A model generated the notes under the pieces. The model was given only the letters and a program-made list of their open reading frames with translations, did no database searches and was not told the origin of the DNA. A DNA stretch of 64,000 nucleotides from Devosia nitrariae (GTDB lineage Bacteria; Pseudomonadota; Alphaproteobacteria; Rhizobiales; Devosiaceae): assembly GCF_030160115.1 (NCBI RefSeq), contig NZ_BSNS01000015.1, positions 62,001 through 126,000 on the forward strand, in the 5' to 3' direction. The position numbers were made by a program, and so were the translations under genes. Shown piece by piece: positions 1-7,220 of this stretch (position 1 is its first letter; every line of letters starts with the position of its first letter).

Positions 1-141
1 TGGGGCGATCCACAGGAAAAGCTCAAACTGCTGCCGGACCCGCCCGGCGGGGGTAAACTGCGTTTCAGTTGGGAGCACATCGCGATGGTGGTCCTGCTCC
101 TTGCGGTCGCTTTCATGTCCTACGAGTTAGTCGTCGGCTAG
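1..141 (+). CDS. C-terminal end of a membrane-anchored protein (partial)
   Basis: The window opens inside this gene; the last 46 codons remain and end at TAG. The visible part has a short Pro/Gly-rich linker followed by one hydrophobic stretch (HIAMVVLLLAVAFMSYEL) that looks like a C-terminal transmembrane helix with almost no tail after it. The remnant is too short to assign to a family. It lies 47 bp before trmB on the same strand and could be co-transcribed with it. The reading frame is open from base 1 with alphaproteobacterial codon use, so I take it as real coding sequence. Confidence 0.55.
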   Translation, partial: WGDPQEKLKLLPDPPGGGKLRFSWEHIAMVVLLLAVAFMSYELVVG

Positions 142-188
142 ACAAAAACAGGCTTGGAGGCGAGCCCGAGGCCGGGTAGAGACCCGCC

Positions 189-902
189 ATGGCTGACAAG
201 ATCCGCGACCTCCCAAAAACCCTCGACGGCGCGCCTCGCGCTTTTTTCGGCCGCCGTTCGGGCAAGACCCTGCACGAGGGCCAGCGCGCCCTCTACGATA
301 CGCTGCTGCCGAAACTGACGATTGCCGATGAGGAGGGTTCCGTCGACCCGGCGGAACTCTTTCCGCAAGCGCGATCCTTCGTCCTCGAGATCGGCTATGG
401 CGGAGGCGAGCATCTGGCGCGGCAGGCACGTGCCTACCCGGAAACCGGCTTCATCGGCTGCGAAGTGTTTTCGGGAGGCATTGCCAAGCTGCTGCAGGCG
501 GTCGAGAGGGACGGGCTCACCAATGTCAGGCTCTTCACCGACGATGCGCTGAAGCTCCTGCTCCGCCTGCCAGATGCCGCCTTCGAGGCGGTCTATCTTC
601 TTTATCCCGATCCCTGGCCCAAGACGCGGCACCACAAGCGTCGCTTCGTCTCGCCGGCAACGCTGGCGGAATTGGCGCGTGTCATCCGCCCTGGGGGGAT
701 ATTTTATTTTGCCACCGATATCGAGGACTACGCCAACTGGACGCTGGCCCACGTGCTGCGTCAGCCCGCCTTCCATTTCGCACCGGCAACGCCGGGCGGC
801 TGGCACGAGCCCTATCCCGGCTGGCAGCCGACGCGTTATGAACAGAAGGCCCGGCGCGAGGGCCGATTGAAGAGCTTCTATTTCATTTTTGAGAAGCGCT
901 GA
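189..902 (+). CDS. trmB: tRNA (guanine-N7)-methyltransferase TrmB
   Basis: SAM-dependent enzyme that methylates N7 of G46 in the tRNA variable loop. The 237-residue product has the family length. The SAM-binding glycine motif is visible (LEIGYGGGEHLA, near residues 60-75), as is the TrmB signature YLLYPDPWPKTRHHKRRF near residues 137-155, with the catalytic-site Asp and the basic run that follows. The C-terminus carries the usual T-x-Y-E-x-K motif (TRYEQKA). The ATG at 189 fits the family N-terminus; no strong Shine-Dalgarno is seen. It is an ordinary housekeeping gene. Confidence 0.95.
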   Translation: MADKIRDLPKTLDGAPRAFFGRRSGKTLHEGQRALYDTLLPKLTIADEEGSVDPAELFPQARSFVLEIGYGGGEHLARQARAYPETGFIGCEVFSGGIAKLLQAVERDGLTNVRLFTDDALKLLLRLPDAAFEAVYLLYPDPWPKTRHHKRRFVSPATLAELARVIRPGGIFYFATDIEDYANWTLAHVLRQPAFHFAPATPGGWHEPYPGWQPTRYEQKARREGRLKSFYFIFEKR

Positions 903-1164
903 CGCCGTTCCGAGCCGGGATGGCGCTGCTCAGGGGAAGCGGGCTGCTACGGGCGAGCGGCCGGTTTAACCTGCGGTAAATCTTCTTGTCAGGATGGAAC
1001 TTTTTTAAGCCTCCGACTCTGGACCCGAGGGCTCGTTCTACCCATATCGCAGGCTGAGGGGGCTGCGCCATCCTGTCGGGACGGCGCACCTCCTAATCAT
1101 GTTTAAAGCGTGTTCATTCGCGCAGGCGTTTGCCAGCGCACATTGGTCTTTTCCGGAGTAGCTC

Positions 1165-1551
1165 ATGACGAGTTCCGCTTTCCGCCGTGACATGCCGGAC
1201 GAGGTGCTGATGGTCAGGCCCAGCAAATGGACGCTGATCGTGGTCACCAGCCTCAGGAACGAGAGGTTGAGGTTCAATGAGCTGCGCCGATCCATCGGCA
1301 CCATCTCGCAGAAGATCCTGACGACGACGCTGCGAGAACTGGAACGCGATGGTTTCGTCAGTCGCACCCTCTATGCCACGATCCCGCCGCGGGTCGAGTA
1401 TGAGTTGACCGATCTGGGGCAGGACCTGCTCGAACTGGCCGACCAGCTCGAAATTTTCTTTCGCGCCCATCGGGCCCAGGTCGAAGAAGCCCGCCGGCGG
1501 TTCGATGCTGCCAGTCACTCGGCGAACGCGCGGCTCGTCATCTCGCGTTGA
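1165..1551 (+). CDS. HxlR-family winged-helix transcriptional regulator
   Basis: 128-residue protein spanning the HxlR domain: KWTLIVVTSLRNERLRFNELRRSI, then the recognition-helix segment TISQKILTTTLRELERDGFVSR and the wing YATIPPRVEYELTDLGQDL. HxlR proteins are small dimeric DNA-binding regulators of detoxification or redox genes. The Cys found before the first helix in redox-sensing members is absent here (DEVLMVRPSKW), so a thiol switch is not expected. The start is ATG at 1165 behind a good Shine-Dalgarno (CCGGAGTAGCTC). A degenerate repeat copy starts at its stop codon. The MFS exporter 730 bp downstream is a possible target, but this is only inference. Confidence 0.85.
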   Translation: MTSSAFRRDMPDEVLMVRPSKWTLIVVTSLRNERLRFNELRRSIGTISQKILTTTLRELERDGFVSRTLYATIPPRVEYELTDLGQDLLELADQLEIFFRAHRAQVEEARRRFDAASHSANARLVISR

Positions 1552-1641
1552 AGCGTGCGAGAAAGTTGGGACTGGTTCTGCGCGAAACCTTCCATGACAA
1601 CAAAAACCGATTTGAGTCCATCAAATCGCATCGCGCTCCAG
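1549..1641. repeat. Double-hairpin intergenic repeat, degenerate copy (type I)
   Basis: Begins at the HxlR stop codon (TGAAGCG...) and ends GCGCTCCAG. The second hairpin is intact (GATTTGA...TCAAATC within ATCGCATCGCGCTC). The first has decayed (AGCGTGCGAGAAAGTTGGGA). The ACAACAAAAA linker is kept. Confidence 0.6.
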
Positions 1642-1705
1642 CGGCTCTGCCGGGCGCGGGACGCCGTCGGTATTCACCGGCGGCGTCCGTTCTCCCGGCA
1701 CTGGA

Positions 1706-1972
1706 TCACAGTGTGATCGGAGCCAGGGTGGTCTTGTCGAAGAATTTCATGCTCTGGGTGCCGTCGTCATTGACGACGAACGCGCGCCACAGGCCGTTCC
1801 ACTCGTCGACCGAAGAGGCGGGGACTCCCTGCTGGCGCAGCTCGATCTGGGCGATCTGGGCGTCCCGCACATAGCTGTTGTCGCTGTCGTCATTGGTATC
1901 GGCCATTGCGGGCACGGCAACGCCGGCAAATGCGGCAACGGTGGCGAGAGCAACGAGAGAGGTCTTGATCAT
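1706..1972 (-). CDS. Small secreted PepSY-like protein
   Basis: 88-residue product starting at the ATG complementary to 1970-1972, preceded by AAAGGAACACCGAAA. A longer frame starts upstream, but the Shine-Dalgarno and the signal peptide favour this start. A clear signal peptide (MIKTSLVALATVAAFAGVAVPAMAD) ends at an AMA-D cleavage site. The mature part (about 63 residues) reads like a single PepSY-type unit: an N-terminal helix (VRDAQIAQIELRQQGVP) followed by strands ending in MKFFDKTTLAPI. A periplasmic role is likely; the function is unknown. It is convergent with the HxlR gene. Confidence 0.75.
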   Translation of the reverse strand: MIKTSLVALATVAAFAGVAVPAMADTNDDSDNSYVRDAQIAQIELRQQGVPASSVDEWNGLWRAFVVNDDGTQSMKFFDKTTLAPITL

Positions 1973-2200
1973 TTTCGGTGTTCCTTTCGTTTGAACACAC
2001 CGGAAATGATCATCGCCAATTTCATCCGCAAGTGACAAAAAACTGTAATAATGGGCTTGAAGATCCGGAATGGCCCACTAGGGTTTTTTAAAGGAAATTC
2101 AGGCACTTATAGGTAACTCAGTTTCCTCGACGACACTGGGTTTCATAGATGCTTCCGCCCCGAACGCAACGCCGCTGTGACGGTGCGCGGCGAGAAATTG

Positions 2201-2263
2201 CTTAAGTCCGTACTTAAGGATTGACGCCGACCGCATGCAGCTATACTTAAGGCGCGGCTTAAG
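2201..2263. promoter_or_regulatory. Paired CTTAAG operators over the MFS exporter promoter
   Basis: Four CTTAAG palindromes sit at 2201, 2213, 2246 and 2258. They form two identical units CTTAAG-N6-CTTAAG whose starts are 45 bp apart. A sigma70-like promoter lies between and over them: TTGACG at 2221-2226 and TATACT at 2242-2247. The left unit ends next to the -35 and the right unit overlaps the -10 and the likely start site. This is the layout of a repressor site controlling the exporter that starts at 2279. The rest of 1973-2200 shows no gene. Confidence 0.6.
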
Positions 2264-2278
2264 CATCGGAGGCAAGCC

Positions 2279-3868
2279 ATGATCGACCGTTCTGCCCAAC
2301 GTGCATCCGCCCGCGAATGGACGGGTCTCGCCGTCCTCGCCCTGCCGACCCTTCTGGTTTCGATCGACGTTTCCGTCATTCTGCTGGCGTTGCCGCGAAT
2401 CAGCGCCGAGCTCGGCGCAGGCAGCGCCGAACAACTTTGGATCATGGATATCTACGGCTTCATGCTCGCCGGCTTCATGATCACCATGGGCACGCTTGGC
2501 GACCGCATTGGACGGCGCAAGCTGGTGATGATCGGTGGGGCGGCGTTTGCCCTGGCCTCTGTCCTTGCCGCCTTCGCGCCTACTCCGGCTACCCTCATTG
2601 CCGCCCGCGCCCTGCTCGGTGTTGCCGGGGCGACGCTTTCTCCCTCGATCCTTGCGCTCATCACCAACATGTTTCGCGATGAGCGCCAGCGTGGCATGGC
2701 CATTTCCATCTGGCTGACCTGTTTCATGGGCGGTATGGCGCTCGGCCCGCTCGTGGGTGGAGTGATGATCGAGCGGTTCTGGTGGGGCGCGCCGTTCCTT
2801 CTCGGCGTGCCGGTCATGCTGCTCCTGCTGCTGACCGCCCCGATCCTGCTGCCCGAATACCGCGATGAATCCGCCGGCCGCATCGATCTCAAGAGCGTGC
2901 TGCTCTCGCTGGCCGCGATCCTGCCCATCGTCTTCGCGCTCAAGGAGTTCGCCAAGGGCGAGAACCTCGCGCAGGCCGGCATCGCCCTCGTCGTCGGCGC
3001 GACGTTCATGGCCATCTTCATCATTCGCCAGCTGCGGCTCGACGATCCCCTGCTCAACCTGTCGCTCTTTGCCAACCGGGCGTTCAGCGCCGTGGTCGCC
3101 GGCATGTTCCTCATCACCATGACCGGCGCGCTGATGCTGTTCGTTGCCCAATACCTGCAGCTGGTAGTGGGCCTGACGCCGACCATTGCTGGCGTGCTGG
3201 GGCTGCCGGGGATACTGGCGTCCGTTGCCGGCTTCATGTTGTCGCCCATCATTGCCCGCCATATGCGGCCGGCTCATCTCATTGCCGGCGGCCTCGTTCT
3301 TGCCTGTCTCGGCGCGCTGGTATTGATGATGGCAGTCATCGGCGGCGATCTACTCGCCCTGATTGCGGGCTTCGTGCTCTTCAACCTGGGCTGCACCCCC
3401 ATGGTCAGCCTCGGCACCGGCATCCTGCTCGGCACGGTGCCGCCCGAAAAGGCCGGCTCTGCAGCTGCCCTTCAGGAAACCTGCAGCGAACTGGGCTTCA
3501 GCCTCGGCATCGCGGCCTTCGGCAGCCTTGCCATCGCCCTCTATCGTGCTGGTCTTGCCGGTGCCATGCCGGATGGCATCGAAGCCGAGGCGGCCACCGG
3601 CGCCTTCGAGACATTGGCCGGCGCGGTCGAAACCGCCGCGACGCTGCCTGAAGGGATCGGCGCGGAACTGCTGGTAACGGCTCGCGAGGCCTTCTCGTCC
3701 GCCATGACCGTCGTCACCGGCATCGAGGCCGCAATCCTGTTGCTGGTCGCGCTCATTGCCATCTTGACGCTGCGCCACATTGGCCCGCTCGGCACCAATG
3801 CCGGACACGCTCAGGCCCCCGAGGCGGAAGCGGCGGAAGGCGACGTCAAAACCGCGTCCGCTCGCTAA
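2279..3868 (+). CDS. DHA2-family MFS multidrug exporter (14 TM, SmvA/QacA type)
   Basis: 529-residue inner-membrane proton antiporter. The first helix carries the DHA2 motif with an intramembrane Asp (VSIDVSVILLALP, D30). Motif A is in the first loop (GTLGDRIGRRKL, residues 71-82) and motif C follows in the fifth helix (LLGVAGATLSPSILAL). The length and hydrophobic pattern fit 14 helices, the SmvA/QacA group that exports cationic biocides and dyes. Shine-Dalgarno GGAGGCAAGCC precedes ATG. Regulation is probably through the CTTAAG pairs directly upstream. The TAA stop is the first triplet of a repeat copy. The substrate cannot be read from the sequence. Confidence 0.9.
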   Translation: MIDRSAQRASAREWTGLAVLALPTLLVSIDVSVILLALPRISAELGAGSAEQLWIMDIYGFMLAGFMITMGTLGDRIGRRKLVMIGGAAFALASVLAAFAPTPATLIAARALLGVAGATLSPSILALITNMFRDERQRGMAISIWLTCFMGGMALGPLVGGVMIERFWWGAPFLLGVPVMLLLLLTAPILLPEYRDESAGRIDLKSVLLSLAAILPIVFALKEFAKGENLAQAGIALVVGATFMAIFIIRQLRLDDPLLNLSLFANRAFSAVVAGMFLITMTGALMLFVAQYLQLVVGLTPTIAGVLGLPGILASVAGFMLSPIIARHMRPAHLIAGGLVLACLGALVLMMAVIGGDLLALIAGFVLFNLGCTPMVSLGTGILLGTVPPEKAGSAAALQETCSELGFSLGIAAFGSLAIALYRAGLAGAMPDGIEAEAATGAFETLAGAVETAATLPEGIGAELLVTAREAFSSAMTVVTGIEAAILLLVALIAILTLRHIGPLGTNAGHAQAPEAEAAEGDVKTASAR

Positions 3869-3995
3869 AGCGGGATGCGAAAAAAGCCTGTCCCGGACTT
3901 GAGCCGGGATGGGAACCGGGTTTTCGCGAAAAGCCCGCGACAACAATGAGCTGGAGCGCGATAGGATCGATGCATCAAATCCTATCGCGCTCCAG
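3866..3995. repeat. Double-hairpin intergenic repeat, type I (long variant)
   Basis: Starts TAAAGCGGGATGCG at the exporter stop codon and ends GCGCTCCAG. The first hairpin pairs GCGGG with CCCGC and holds an extra inner hairpin (CCCGGACTT...GAGCCGGG). The second hairpin pairs GAGCGCGATAGGAT with ATCCTATCGCGCTC. Other copies have TTTGAT/ATCAAA at this place, so the arms have changed together. Confidence 0.8.
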
Positions 3996-4054
3996 GCGCG
4001 TTGGATCGGGCGAAAGGCGTCTGCACGCGCCTTTCGCTGCGCGGCACCCCGCCC

Positions 4055-4087
4055 TTGCGCGAAGGGCAGTCGCGCGTTATATAACGC
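4055..4087 (+). promoter_or_regulatory. Promoter of the rimP-nusA-infB operon
   Basis: TTGCGC (4055-4060), a 17-bp spacer and TATATA (4078-4083). The -10 lies inside a perfect 14-bp palindrome GCGTTATATAACGC (4074-4087). The predicted start near 4090 leaves a leader of about 78 nt before rimP. Confidence 0.55.
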
Positions 4088-4110
4088 CTAACATCTCTGG
4101 CTTGATTGCA

Positions 4111-4141
4111 GAGTGGGTGCCGACCGGCCCCGCTCTTTTTT
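4111..4141 (+). terminator. Terminator-like leader hairpin (attenuator) before rimP
   Basis: GAGTGGG...CCCGCTC with an inner GCC/GGC stem and a GACC loop, followed at once by six T residues (4136-4141). It lies between the predicted promoter and the rimP start, so read-through is needed for expression. In E. coli the nusA operon leader also contains terminators and is controlled by NusA; a similar feedback here is inference. Confidence 0.6.
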
Positions 4142-4167
4142 ATTACTAAAGGGACCTCAAGCACCCA

Positions 4168-4782
4168 ATGGGCTTCGATCTTACCGAGAAGCGCTATATC
4201 AAGGAAACCGGGCTCGAAACCCGCATCGCCGCTATCGTCGAGCCAGTCGCCAACGACTTGGGCTACGCGCTGGTGCGCGTCAAGGTGACCCCCGAGAATG
4301 GCTGTACTCTGCAGATAATGGCGGAGGACGAAAACGGTCGCTTCAGCATCGCCGACTGCGAAAAGCTCTCGAAAGACCTTTCGCCGGTCCTTGACGTCGA
4401 GGATCCGATCGACCGCGAGTACCATCTGGAGGTTTCGTCGCCCGGCATCGACCGTCCGCTGGTGAGGCGCCGCGATTTCGAGATCTATATCGGGCACGAA
4501 GCCAAGGTCGAGCTTTCCGACATGATCGAGGGCCGCAAGCGCTTCCGCGGCCTCATCGAGGCGGTCGACGACGAGGCTGTCACTATCCGCCTGCCCGATG
4601 CCCCGGCTGGCACCGATCCCGACCACCGGCTGCCCTTGACCATGCTGGGGGAAGCCAAGCTGGTCATGACCGACGCCTTGATGGACAAGGCGCGCAAAGA
4701 CCAGGAACTGTACCCGATCGACGACCAGGACACCGAAGTCGTCGAATATGACGAAGACGATACCTCTGAGGAGTTGAACTGA
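4168..4782 (+). CDS. rimP: Ribosome maturation factor RimP
   Basis: 204-residue protein needed for assembly of the 30S subunit. The family core is plain: VEPVANDLGYALVRVKVT, then DCEKLSKDLSPVLDVEDPI and YHLEVSSPGIDRPLVRRRDFEIYIGHE, which is the RimP signature, followed by the SH3-like C-terminal domain. An acidic tail (VVEYDEDDTSEELN) is typical of Rhizobiales members. The start is ATG; the AAAGGGA upstream is about 13 bp away, rather far for a Shine-Dalgarno. It is the first gene of the operon and its stop is one base before the nusA start. Confidence 0.95.
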   Translation: MGFDLTEKRYIKETGLETRIAAIVEPVANDLGYALVRVKVTPENGCTLQIMAEDENGRFSIADCEKLSKDLSPVLDVEDPIDREYHLEVSSPGIDRPLVRRRDFEIYIGHEAKVELSDMIEGRKRFRGLIEAVDDEAVTIRLPDAPAGTDPDHRLPLTMLGEAKLVMTDALMDKARKDQELYPIDDQDTEVVEYDEDDTSEELN

Positions 4783-4783
4783 A

Positions 4784-6388
4784 ATGGCCGTCAGCGCGAA
4801 CAGGCTCGAACTGCTGCAGATTGCGGACGCCGTCGCCCGCGAGAAATCGATCGACCGCATGGTCGTGATCGAGGCCATGCAGGACGCCATCGAGAAGGCC
4901 GCCAAGGCCCGTTACGGCGCCGAGACTGAGATCAAGGCCGAGATCAACCCGCGCTCGGGCGAATTGCGCATGTGGCGGCTCCTCGAGATCGTCGACGAGG
5001 TAGAGGAGCCTTCCCGCCAGGTCAATCTGAAGCTTGCACAATCCAAGAACTCCAGCGCCAAGATCGGCGATTTCCTCACCGAGCCGCTGCCGCCCATCGA
5101 GTTCGGCCGCATCGCCGCCCAGTCGGCCAAGCAAGTGATCGTCCAGAAGGTGCGCGACGCCGAGCGCGACCGCATGTACGAGGAATATTCCGGCCGCATC
5201 GGCGAGATCGTCAATGGCACGGTCAAGCGCGTCGAATACGGCAACGTCGTCGTCGACCTGGGACGCGGCGAGGGCATCATCCGGCGCGACGAACTCATTC
5301 CGCGCGAGCAGTTCCGCTACGGCGACCGCGTGCGCGCCTACATCTATGACGTACGGCGTGAGCAGCGCGGCCCGCAGATCTTCCTGTCGCGCACGCACCC
5401 GCAGTTCATGGCCAAGCTCTTCATGCAGGAAGTGCCCGAGATCTACGACGGCATCATCACCATCCGCTCGATTGCCCGTGACCCGGGCAGCCGCGCCAAG
5501 ATCGCCGTGACCTCGTCCGACTCCTCGATTGATCCGGTCGGCGCGTGCGTCGGCATGCGCGGCAGCCGCGTGCAGGCGGTCGTGGGCGAACTGCAGGGCG
5601 AAAAAATCGATATCATCCCCTGGACCGACAACATAGCCGACCTCGTCGTCTCGGCCCTGCAGCCGGCCGATGTCGCCAAGGTCGTGCTCGACGAGCAGGC
5701 CGAGCGCATCGAGGTCGTCGTGCCCGATGAGCAGCTCTCGCTTGCCATCGGCCGGCGCGGCCAGAACGTGCGGCTTGCAAGCCAGCTCATCGGCTGGGAC
5801 ATCGACATCCTCACCGAGCAGGAGGAAAGCGAGCGCCGCACGAAGGAATTCACCGAACGCTCGGCTTTGTTCATGGAAGCCCTTGACGTTGACGAGATGG
5901 TTGCCCAGCTATTGGCTTCGGAAGGCTTCTCCTCGGTCGAAGAACTGGCTTATATCGACCTTGAGGAAATTTCCTCGATCGAAGGGTTCGACGAGGAGAC
6001 CGCGGCCGAGATCCAGAATCGCGCCGTCGAATATCTCGCCGAGATCGACCGCAAGTTCGATGAAGAGCGCGTCGCGCTCGGCGTCGAGGACGAGCTTTAT
6101 GAGATTGCCGGCCTGACCGCCGCGATGCTCGTGGCGCTCGGCAAGGAGGACATCAAGACCGTCGAGGACTTTGCCGGCTGCGCCGCCGACGATCTCGTCG
6201 GCTGGACCGAGCGCAAGGATGGCGAGGTCAAGCGTTTCGACGGTACCTTCAAGGACTTCCCCGTCTCGCGCGAGGAAGCCGAGGAGATGATCCTGCAGGC
6301 CCGCCTCAAGGCCGGCTGGATCACCGAGGAACAGTTGGCAAGCCAGGACGGCGAGGCCGACGACTTCGGCGAAGAGGCTGCGGTCTAG
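4784..6388 (+). CDS. nusA: Transcription termination/antitermination factor NusA
   Basis: 534-residue RNA-polymerase-binding protein. Domains in order: N-terminal RNAP-binding domain (1-130, with [18 protein letters not shown]), S1 domain (about 135-200, [34 protein letters not shown]), two KH domains (about 230-345, with [18 protein letters not shown] and [14 protein letters not shown]), and two C-terminal helix-hairpin-helix repeats (370-500) as usual in Proteobacteria. It is translationally linked to rimP. The stop codon TAG is also the first triplet of a repeat copy, and 30 bp of the following spacer separate that repeat from ylxR. Confidence 0.97.
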   Translation: MAVSANRLELLQIADAVAREKSIDRMVVIEAMQDAIEKAAKARYGAETEIKAEINPRSGELRMWRLLEIVDEVEEPSRQVNLKLAQSKNSSAKIGDFLTEPLPPIEFGRIAAQSAKQVIVQKVRDAERDRMYEEYSGRIGEIVNGTVKRVEYGNVVVDLGRGEGIIRRDELIPREQFRYGDRVRAYIYDVRREQRGPQIFLSRTHPQFMAKLFMQEVPEIYDGIITIRSIARDPGSRAKIAVTSSDSSIDPVGACVGMRGSRVQAVVGELQGEKIDIIPWTDNIADLVVSALQPADVAKVVLDEQAERIEVVVPDEQLSLAIGRRGQNVRLASQLIGWDIDILTEQEESERRTKEFTERSALFMEALDVDEMVAQLLASEGFSSVEELAYIDLEEISSIEGFDEETAAEIQNRAVEYLAEIDRKFDEERVALGVEDELYEIAGLTAAMLVALGKEDIKTVEDFAGCAADDLVGWTERKDGEVKRFDGTFKDFPVSREEAEEMILQARLKAGWITEEQLASQDGEADDFGEEAAV

Positions 6389-6493
6389 AGCGGGATGCGA
6401 AAAAGTGGAAACCGGTTTTTCGTGAGAAATCCCGCGACAACAAAACCCGGAGCGGGATGTGATTTGATAGAATCAAATCGCGTCGCGCTCTAG
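6386..6493. repeat. Double-hairpin intergenic repeat, type I
   Basis: Near-complete copy from TAGAGCGGGATGCG to GCGCTCTAG. Hairpin 1 pairs GCGGGAT with ATCCCGC and CGAAAA with TTTTCG. A GACAACAAAA linker follows. Hairpin 2 pairs GTGATTTGAT with ATCAAATCGC. Its first TAG is the nusA stop codon. It lies between nusA and ylxR inside an otherwise compact operon. Confidence 0.85.
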
Positions 6494-6523
6494 GTCGGCG
6501 CTCGCAGCGGAAGGGGTCCGATC

Positions 6524-7138
6524 ATGCCCCCAAGCCAAGCGACGACCCGGCTTTGTGCCTTGACGCGAACGGAAAAGCCGGTCACGGACCTCATCCGGTT
6601 CGTGCTGGGTCCGGACGGGGTCTTGGTGCCCGATACCGAGGCGCGAGCGGAAGGCCGGGGCGTGTGGATCACCCTGAGCCACGCCGCGGTCGCAGAGGCG
6701 GCGAGCAAGAAAGTCTTTGCCCGCAGCCTCAAGACCGAGGTCAGGCTTCCCGAGGATCTGGCGGGTCTCACCCGCCTGCGCCTCGAGCAGCGTTTCGCCT
6801 CCAGCCTCGCCATGGCTCGCAAGGCCGGCCAGTTGGCCACCGGCGCCGGCAAGGTCAAGGCGGCGATCGAGTCGGGTGAGCTCCTGGCGCTCATCACCGC
6901 CACCGATGCGGCCGAGGACGGACGCAACAAGATGGCCCAGGCGCTGCGCGCGCTGCACTATGCGGCCGAGGAAGCCGGAGAAGCGGCGTTTACCGTGCCG
7001 CATCTCGAATTGCTGAGTTCGGACCAATTGGGTTTGGCACTCGGCCTGGAAAATGTGATACATGCTGCCCTCATGACTGGGGCGGCAGCCCGATCGGCGT
7101 TGGACAAGGGCCTCAGACTGACCCGCTACAACGCCTAA
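6524..7138 (+). CDS. YlxR-like RNA-binding protein fused to an L7Ae-like domain
   Basis: 204-residue protein. The N-terminal half is the YlxR/DUF448 domain (TRLCALTRTEKPVTDLIRFVLGPDGVLVPD and GRGVWITLSHAAVAEA). The C-terminal half, from about residue 90, is an L7Ae/L30e-like RNA-binding domain (ASSLAMARKAGQLATGAGKVKAAIESGELLALITATDAA). This two-domain form between nusA and infB is usual in alphaproteobacteria. The exact role is unknown; association with RNA, ribosomes or nucleoid is inferred. The start ATG at 6524 fits the family N-terminus. Confidence 0.9.
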   Translation: MPPSQATTRLCALTRTEKPVTDLIRFVLGPDGVLVPDTEARAEGRGVWITLSHAAVAEAASKKVFARSLKTEVRLPEDLAGLTRLRLEQRFASSLAMARKAGQLATGAGKVKAAIESGELLALITATDAAEDGRNKMAQALRALHYAAEEAGEAAFTVPHLELLSSDQLGLALGLENVIHAALMTGAAARSALDKGLRLTRYNA

Positions 7139-7220
7139 ACCCGGGGTAGAGACGATACCGACGCCATAAGGCGTAGTCGGTGCCGCTTTGCCGCAAAGAC
7201 GAGACAGAGACGCGAATTTC

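Noticed and set aside
966..980. TTAA-N7-TAAA, a CtrA-like box in the gap before the HxlR gene
   Set aside because: A single degenerate match far from a clear promoter; expected by chance at some rate.
2099..3277. Minus-strand open frame opposite the MFS gene
   Set aside because: Charged low-complexity translation without motifs; the exporter on the plus strand is well supported.
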